From Emydura subglobosa (lineage: Eukaryota > Chordata > Testudines > Chelidae), in the NCBI GenBank assembly GCA_007922225.1, contig ML679968.1:8739022-8803021 (forward strand): a stretch of 64,000 nucleotides of DNA. The letters run 5' to 3'. The translations under genes were made by a program, and so were the position numbers. Numbering within the stretch: position 1 is the first letter of the stretch; each line of letters starts with the position of its first letter. The notes below the pieces were generated by a model, which worked only from the letters and a program-made list of their open reading frames with translations, made no database searches and was not told the origin of the DNA. Shown piece after piece: positions 57,712 through 64,000 of the stretch.

Positions 57712-57865
57712 TGACTAATATATTTCATCATATTCTTGTTTGGAGATCAGGGGGTGGGGAATGAAAATTTAGAGTAAAATTTTACTGTCTTTCATTTTTC
57801 TTTCCAAAATAAGACAATGAGGTCTTTCATGATTTATTATTAAATTTCACTGGTTACTCCTGGTT
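57712..57865 (+). other. PUDP: Proximal 3' UTR of PUDP
   Basis: AT-rich sequence directly after the PUDP stop codon. No canonical AATAAA was seen close by. An ATTAAA at 57839-57844 is the nearest plausible polyadenylation signal. The true 3' end may lie further downstream and could be affected by the hAT insertion starting at 58042. The extent is inference. Confidence 0.4.
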
Positions 57866-58041
57866 TGTCTTCTTGAATGCTGAGTGGAAGGAATGTTTCT
57901 TGTCTGTTCTTCACCTGAACTAGTCTTGTTATCTGCATATTGTCATGTACACTAAGTGCATTTGCAAAAGTGCAAAGAAAATCTGTTACAAACCCATGGA
58001 GAGTCTTGTTCTGGTTTGCTTGAATAACAGTCTGCTTAGAA

Positions 58042-58987
58042 CAGCAGTTCTTAGCCGGGGGTCTGCAGTCCCTTGGGGGACCATGTGCCATTTCAGGGGT
58101 CTCTGCGACTGGAGCCTGAACCCCAACACTCCCTGTGAGGCTACAGCCCGGAGCGACTGGGCTGAAACCCCAAATCCTAGTGGCACCATAGGACTAAAGC
58201 CATTATACCCTGTGTTCCCCATAGGGCTAAAGCCAGGATCTGTGGGGCTGAAACCCTGAATCCCAGCATCCCTCCTGGGGCTAAATCTCTCTCCCAGCCC
58301 CTTACCCCCACCATGGCCCTCTCCCCTGGCCAGGTTGGAGGCTGGAAGCTGGAGCCAGGCACTGGGGGGCGGTGGCTGCTCTAGCTGGTGCTATGGAGCG
58401 GACAGCCACGGCGTTCTCAGTTTCCTGTTGCTGGTAGCCGTGGTTTCAGCTGCTCCTTAGCTCCCAGTCCCCTTTGACTGCTTGCGCAGCTGGTAAGAGC
58501 CACCAGGGCGGAGGGACTCGGCTCTGGGGCCGGCAGAGCCGTCGGGGAGCAGCAACCACAGGCGCCTTCCTGGCACACAGGCCCTAGCTACTCCCTCTAT
58601 CCTGATCTACCTTCTGCCTACGCACAGTCCCTAGCTATCCCCTGCCTACACCCTGAGCGGTTTTCAGACTTTTTGAGCTGAGCCCCCCTACCCCCTTTAA
58701 GTTATAGTTTTTGGTTGCACCCCTCATAACTCTGACAAGCTAGGTGGCCTGTTGAGGTGAGTCATGGGTAAGGGTGGTGCTCCAACCCTGAACCATGCCT
58801 TGCGGAGCTGCCGCAAGCTCCTCCAGGCTCTCTCCCTCCCTCGCTTGCTTCCATAGAAGTCAAACTACACGTGTTCAAGGGCCCCACCCCGTGGTCAGAA
58901 CCCTGAGTTTCCCCCCTTCTCCTGCTGGATCCTAGAGTTTTTATAGTATATTGGGGGAGCCTCAGAAAAAAAAGTTGAGAAACTCTG
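58042..58987. mobile_element. hAT element with perfect 8-bp duplication
   Basis: Left end CAGCAGTTCTTAGCC; right end GTTGAGAAACTCTG (reverse complement CAGAGTTTCTCAAC). Flanked by exact GCTTAGAA at 58034-58041 and 58988-58995. GC-rich 946-bp interior, unlike the AT-rich flanks. A second hAT-like left end (GAGCGGTTTTCAGACTTTTT) begins at about 58657, suggesting a nested or recombined copy. No transposase frame. Confidence 0.85.
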
Positions 58988-58995
58988 GCTTAGAA

Positions 58996-59629
58996 CAATG
59001 GCACTCAACATTTTCCCTGTTACGGGTTAGCTGTTGTCCCCTTACTTCATTGTTCAGCATAGTTGCCACAACCTACCCTTTTCTATCCCTTTTTTTCTGT
59101 CTCCTATTTTTATCTTCCGTTTGGGTTTTTTGTCTTTGTGTATTTTACTTTCATGTTCTCTTGATTTGTGACTTCCCCTTTCTGGAGTGAGGTGGAAGGA
59201 ACACCCACTGGTAGCTTCGTATGGCCATATGGTTTGCAACTCAGCTGAGTGCTGTGTAAGCCTCTGTAACTCTACTACTCCTTACTTATCCCCCCCATCT
59301 CATTTCACATAGCCCCTTCCCCATCCATTTTACTCTCCCAACAGTGCCAGCCTGGTCTGCCCATTTTCAGATTCTCACTTAAACCTTTCTGTGGTTTATT
59401 TCCATTCTTCCATGCTGCCCCTTTTGCATTCCTGAGCTCATCACAAGGCCCCCACAGTCTCCATAGTTAAGTCCTTCCAAAGACTCTTTACATCATTTTG
59501 ACTACAGAGAATTCTTCTGAAATAATGACAAAAATAATATTTATGTTTGTTTGTTTTGTAGCTTAACCTCATTTTGCCAAGCATCATGTTTGCCACTCTG
59601 TATGTTATATACATTCCTGCTAACCTGGG
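58996..59629. other. Intergenic, nothing recognised
   Basis: Downstream of PUDP. No gene or named repeat. Confidence 0.4.
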
Positions 59630-59750
59630 TCTGTTTCTGTCTATCTTTAGATTGTGAGCGCTTTGGGAAAGTGACTGTATTTTCTTTTTTGAAAGTATCT
59701 AGCATATTGTGGGTGCTAACCATAAACAAACAAATAAATAATAATAATTT
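59630..59750 (+). mobile_element. LINE/SINE 3' tail of the L2/L3 type
   Basis: AGATTGTGAGCGCTTTGGGA, TATCTAGCATATTGTGGGTG and AATAATAATAATTTG; a second copy of the tail at 24120-24220. Confidence 0.6.
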
Positions 59751-61249
59751 GCATGGTGGAAGATATCTTGGGTCGTGAAAGTTCCTGTTCCCTACTGTTC
59801 TTCTCTGTGTCTTGACTTCACTGGATTACGTTGCCCCAGGTTGGGAAACACTAGTTTAAAGAATCTTGACTCTTGTATGGAGATAATGATTGCATTCTAA
59901 CTTTGTGGGGGAAAAAACCTTTTAGATGTGGGAAGCCCTAAATTACTCTCATAATCACAGTAAAACTTCTATGAAGATAGTGAACGTAAAAAATGTCAAA
60001 TGTAAGAAACGGGTTTTTCAGTGTTTTATTTCACTGAATAATATCAGAAGATTCCTTGTTAATGCATGTTAATGTGTTTATATGTATATATTGTGTTAAC
60101 ACATTCTGAAAAAAAAATTAAATTGTTGAGTGACTAGAGTGCTGTTTGTTCTTTTTTTTAATAAGTGGACTGTTGAGATACCAGAAAGTAACTCAAACAA
60201 GAACTCAGAGGTGAAATGTTTTTCTAGCATTTCTGCTGCACACTTTTAGTTTGTGGGTTTTTTATTAACAAGCAAAAAATAAATGAACAAAGACTCACTA
60301 ACATTCTTAAAGGTATTACATTTTTTTTAAGTTGTGATTTTCTACTAAGAAAAACAAATTTGTTTTCATTTTCTGAAAGCAAATTTAAAAGTCTGTATCT
60401 GTGAGCCCATTATTTAAATACCTTAAAAATTAAGAATATTCTATTCCAAACTATCCTATTCCATATCAATTGTATGACATCTAAAAAAAACGTTGTCAAG
60501 AACAATTTAATAGCAGTTTTTCATCTACAATGCCTTTCATCCAAGGATCTGAAACTGTTTTACTAAAGTGGGTGAATAAGGCTTACTGTAAAATTATTTT
60601 ACATATAATTTTATATAACCCTGTGTTGAAGTTCTAATCAATATTTATATTGTATCTACAATCCAACCAAAGTCATGTAAATCCTACCTCTTCTGTTGCC
60701 ATTCAAGATAACAGAAATGTTATTGCACAGTTTCTTCATGGCTAATGTTTCATATCAGAAAGTTTTACCATACAGCAATAATTCTGAGCTTTCAAGAATA
60801 AAACAGGTGCCTTTGGGGATCCCTTTAGTTCATAATTGCTGAATTGCATCTGGAGACTTATTAGGTAGAACAAGCTCTAATAAGTTGTAATTAGTAATTT
60901 TTTCAAAGGGTTGTATACATTTTATTGAACTTTGAGTTTAAAAAAAATCAAGGCATATGTCTCATTTACAATGTTGTCCCAAAGGGCCGCTAACCGAAGC
61001 ATTAGAAAGCATTACTTTCTTAAGACATACATGCTTAGATAAATATTGGATATTTATGATAAAACTACATTGGCAGTGCCACCATGGGATGATGAGGATC
61101 GATCAGAAATGCTACTCTATAAGCCTCCATACTTGATCCTTTCTATTATCTCTATTCTCCATCTAAAAAATCCCCTCAGTTGAATCTTAAGTTACTCGGC
61201 TAGTTTCCAACCCACCTAGCAACAGCCTCAAGAATATATTTTAGTGCTG
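59751..61249. other. Intergenic, nothing recognised
   Basis: AT-rich, no feature supported. Confidence 0.4.
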
Positions 61250-61775
61250 TGTGAAAAACGTTTAAGGGTTGTATGCATAGAATAGTAAGGTGTCAAACTT
61301 TGTAGCGTTGTGTGCACCAATGTGTGCGGGAGATATCAAATGGCCTTTAGTAATCTGCCCAGCAGCCACTGTCAATAAATCGGAGCCCCATCCCCTAACA
61401 AGGGCTGCTAGTCTGTGCTGCATGCTTGCATACACTCTACCTTAGGGTAGTTTGAGCATCAACTGACCATCGTCCAGTCACAGGGTTACCAAGAAAAAGA
61501 TCCTTTCGTATCTAGTCTGTGTTGTGGAAAGAGAATTGAATCTTGTCCTGACGTGGAGTTCCTGTTCGTCACTGCCCTACGTGTTGTTGTCTCGACCATT
61601 GCTATGGTGGAAGAAGAGTGGAATGTTTAATCTTTTGTGCTCTTATGCCTATCTTTTATTTTGTGGGAGAGGTTTAGTTGACTGTTGAGGTATTTTCCCG
61701 TTAGTTTAAGGAAGTCCTTTGTTCCTCATTGTTTGTTTAATAAATGTTTATGATTTTTACAATTACCATTTGCCT
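61250..61775 (+). mobile_element. Unidentified moderately GC/CpG-containing block
   Basis: Contains AATAAA at about 61374-61379 (CAATAAATCGG) and again at 61739-61744 (TTTAATAAATG). Composition differs from the AT-rich flanks on both sides. It resembles an LTR but I found no clear TG...CA ends with a duplication. Family unknown. Confidence 0.35.
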
Positions 61776-61899
61776 CATTATAATCAATATGCGAAAACCT
61801 ATGATAGATGAGGTGAGAAGAAGCACCTGTGGAGGTGGGGATCTGATGCCCGTCATCCCATGAACAACTGGGCCATTTAGTTTTTGACTTAACAACCCC

Positions 61900-62080
61900 A
61901 TGCTATTAGCCAAACTGCCAGATACTGGGATTGGATGACAGGATGGATCACTTGATGATTGCCCTGTTCTATTCATTCCCTTAGAATCATTTGACATTGA
62001 CCACTATTGGAAGACAGGATATTGGGCTAGAAGGACCATTGGTCTGACCAAGTCTGCCCATTCTTATGTTCTTATGAATG
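61900..62080 (+). mobile_element. CR1 3' tail, plus strand
   Basis: Plus-strand reading GGATGGATCACTTGATGATT, GGGCTAGAAGGACCATTGGTCTGACC-type block and final TTCTTATGTTCTTATGAA at about 62063-62080. This is the same type of tail as the minus copy at 921-1185. Confidence 0.8.
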
Positions 62081-62867
62081 AATATAAATTCTATTCTCCT
62101 CAATTCTGGTGTAATTAATGGCTTCATCTTTTACTGAGCAAATTAACATAGTCAGAAAACACTCTCCCCTCAACCCAGCTGTAAATCCTATTCAATATAC
62201 CCATCTTTTATTACACTTGTAAAATATATCAAATAAGGGGAAACGAATAATTGTATATTACATTAATGTTTTGTGGTTAAGATATGTGTTTCTGAGTAAT
62301 CATATTTTTCTAGTATTGTTCTGATCTAATGCTGTGGTAGCTTCTGCCAAACAGCCAATAATGTGGCATTTTTAGTCTTGAATGAATAAATCCTAAACTC
62401 CATTGGGTACCACTCACTAAGTATGATGCCCCTTGTCATTATAGCACTGAAAGTGGAATCCAGACAACAAGATGGGACAAGATACAACTGTATGATTAGG
62501 AAAATAACTCCTTAAATAATTCCTTAAACTCTATAGTCCTGGGGTCATCTCATTCCTCCTGCCCTGAGGGGATTGAGTGTCTTTTTCTTATTCCAGGAGC
62601 TTCACTGGCACTCATCCTGCAGTAGAGGAAGACATTTCAGGACTATATTTAGACCATTTCAGGTTGCAAATAAAGATAGAAGAATCACAGAATTTATTTA
62701 GATGAAAATCATTGCATTGGAATTGTAATAGTTTAAAAATTAAAATTGACTTTTGTGCGGCTTTGCATTTTGATAATCATTTATAGTAGGCAAATGCTGA
62801 GGGACTTGTTTCTCAGATGAATCAGGACTGGATGTCTTTCTAAATGATATGCTCTAGTTCAACCATA
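62081..62867. other. Intergenic, nothing recognised
   Basis: No feature supported. Confidence 0.4.
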
Positions 62868-63315
62868 GAAATATAAGAATTGGATTAGATCAGATCTGTG
62901 GTCCCATCTAGTCTAGTATCTCTCTCTGACTGTGACTCTGACTGTGCCCTGCACCAGGTACATACAAGGAAACTGCAAGAAACCTCATATTAGGAAGATG
63001 TGGGATAATGTTCCACCATGTTAGGTCTCATCCCATTCCATTCTAATTAGAGATTGGTTTAAATTGTGAAGCATGATGTTTAATATGTCTTCCAGAATTT
63101 GTTGTCATTGTAACTCTGGATATTTGTTTTCTATATAGAAGTTTGATTTTATTTTGAATATTATGTTTTGGCTTCAACAATATCCTGTGGCATTGACTTC
63201 AACAATTTAATGGCGTGTGAAAAATATTTCTTTGTATTAGTTTTGAATTTGCTACATTTTAATATCAATGAATGTCCCCTTATTGTTGTGTTATGAGACA
63301 AGGAGAAGAGGATAG
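62868..63315 (-). mobile_element. Old CR1 fragment
   Basis: AGAAATATAAGAATTGGATT to GTGTTATGAGACAAGGAGAA follows the same diverged subfamily as 16734-18000, with shared blocks TTAGAGATTGG and CTGTGGCATTGACTTCAACA. Confidence 0.75.
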
Positions 63316-64000
63316 GTTTATACCATGGTTATGAACAGTGGAAGCAAGTGGGAGTGAATCAGAGAGGACACTAGAGGAAATGCAACTGGGGAGACTGCAT
63401 GAGAAACATGATAGCCCTTAAAACATTTACTTGACTTTCCCTTCACCTACTCTAACCTATTATTATAGCTCCATTTTCTATGGCCTTCCAAATGCAAGCA
63501 TTACCCACTCCTGCATATACAAAATATGAGATAGAGCCACCTGTTTATGCGTTCAAGACAAGTGGAGAGACTGGACAGGGAGGGAATCATTCAAGGTATC
63601 AAAAACAGTATTTGCAGTGTTAAAATTATAGGAAAATGAGAGCAGAGGAACAAGAAGAAAAAGATACAAGGAGAGGGCTGAGAACTAAAACAGGGGTCTC
63701 ACTTGGTTCAAAGAAATAGCTACCACCAAGGACAGAGGGAATTTTGTTTTAATAGAGAAGAACAAAACCACAATAGGAGGGAATCACAGATTTTCCCATT
63801 GGTGTGGAAGCAGTCCAGGAGGATGACTTAATCCAGGATCAAAGGCTACAACCAAATACAGGAAAAGAAAATAATTGGGCTGCCTTCTCACGGGAGGTAT
63901 CTGAGACCTTTTTGTGTCACTACCTGGAAAACCCAGAATGAAAATATATTCAAGTGTATTTGTTAGATGAGAAGTGGTGAGTAGAAAGATAATGTGCAAC
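63316..64000. other. Intergenic, nothing recognised
   Basis: No gene or named repeat. Confidence 0.4.

Noticed and set aside
1..64000. Bacterial-type systems, CRISPR arrays, operons
   Set aside because: Spliced vertebrate gene, LINE and MITE content exclude a prokaryotic source, and no regularly spaced repeat array was seen.

Overview
This is a vertebrate nuclear window, most probably from a turtle. It has long AT-rich introns, CR1 LINEs with the ATTCTATG-type 3' end, DIRS-type retrotransposons, a Ty3/Gypsy element with a SCAN-like gag, and many short DNA transposons with GTCTACACT-type ends. No bacterial, plasmid or CRISPR feature is present. The species call is inference from repeat content.

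The only host gene I can support is the 3' part of PUDP (pseudouridine-5'-phosphatase, HAD superfamily, formerly HDHD1) on the plus strand. One internal exon lies at 2148-2377 and the terminal coding exon at 57535-57711. They are joined in frame across an intron of about 55.2 kb. Together they encode roughly the last 135 residues. The first ~94 residues must come from exons upstream of the window. The start of the window to 2147 is the preceding intron.

The rest is intronic or downstream sequence packed with repeats. In order: an old L2/L3-like LINE split by a CR1 tail (430-1612); a DIRS gag fragment (4685-5822) abutting a minus-strand CR1 (5826-6905); a Ty3/Gypsy element with a tRNA-Leu primer-binding site and 4-bp duplication (7470-9429); a hairpin-bearing DNA transposon (13404-13786); an L2-like relic carrying a hAT MITE (14255-14780); an old CR1 with a foreign insert (16734-18700); a CR1 (22228-23610); a pair of direct repeats, one with a CTCF-like motif (26718-27795); a DIRS relic with tyrosine-recombinase remains (30070-30860); a Harbinger-like MITE (31868-32157); a putative LTR block (35285-36960); back-to-back CR1s, one 3.3 kb long with esterase, endonuclease and RT parts (37290-41505); hAT-like MITEs and LTR-type sequence (43662-45330); a MITE split by a solo LTR (45460-46682); more CR1 pieces (48605-53990); a MIR-type SINE (53255-53510); and an internally deleted DIRS element with long inverted ends (54879-56170).

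Downstream of PUDP are a hAT element with a perfect 8-bp duplication (58042-58987), an unidentified CpG-containing block (61250-61775) and CR1 relics.

No intact transposable-element gene was seen. Each long reading frame is broken by stops or frameshifts. I found no new enzymatic system. The interest lies in target-site duplications, nesting order, the primer-binding site and a few unexplained duplications.
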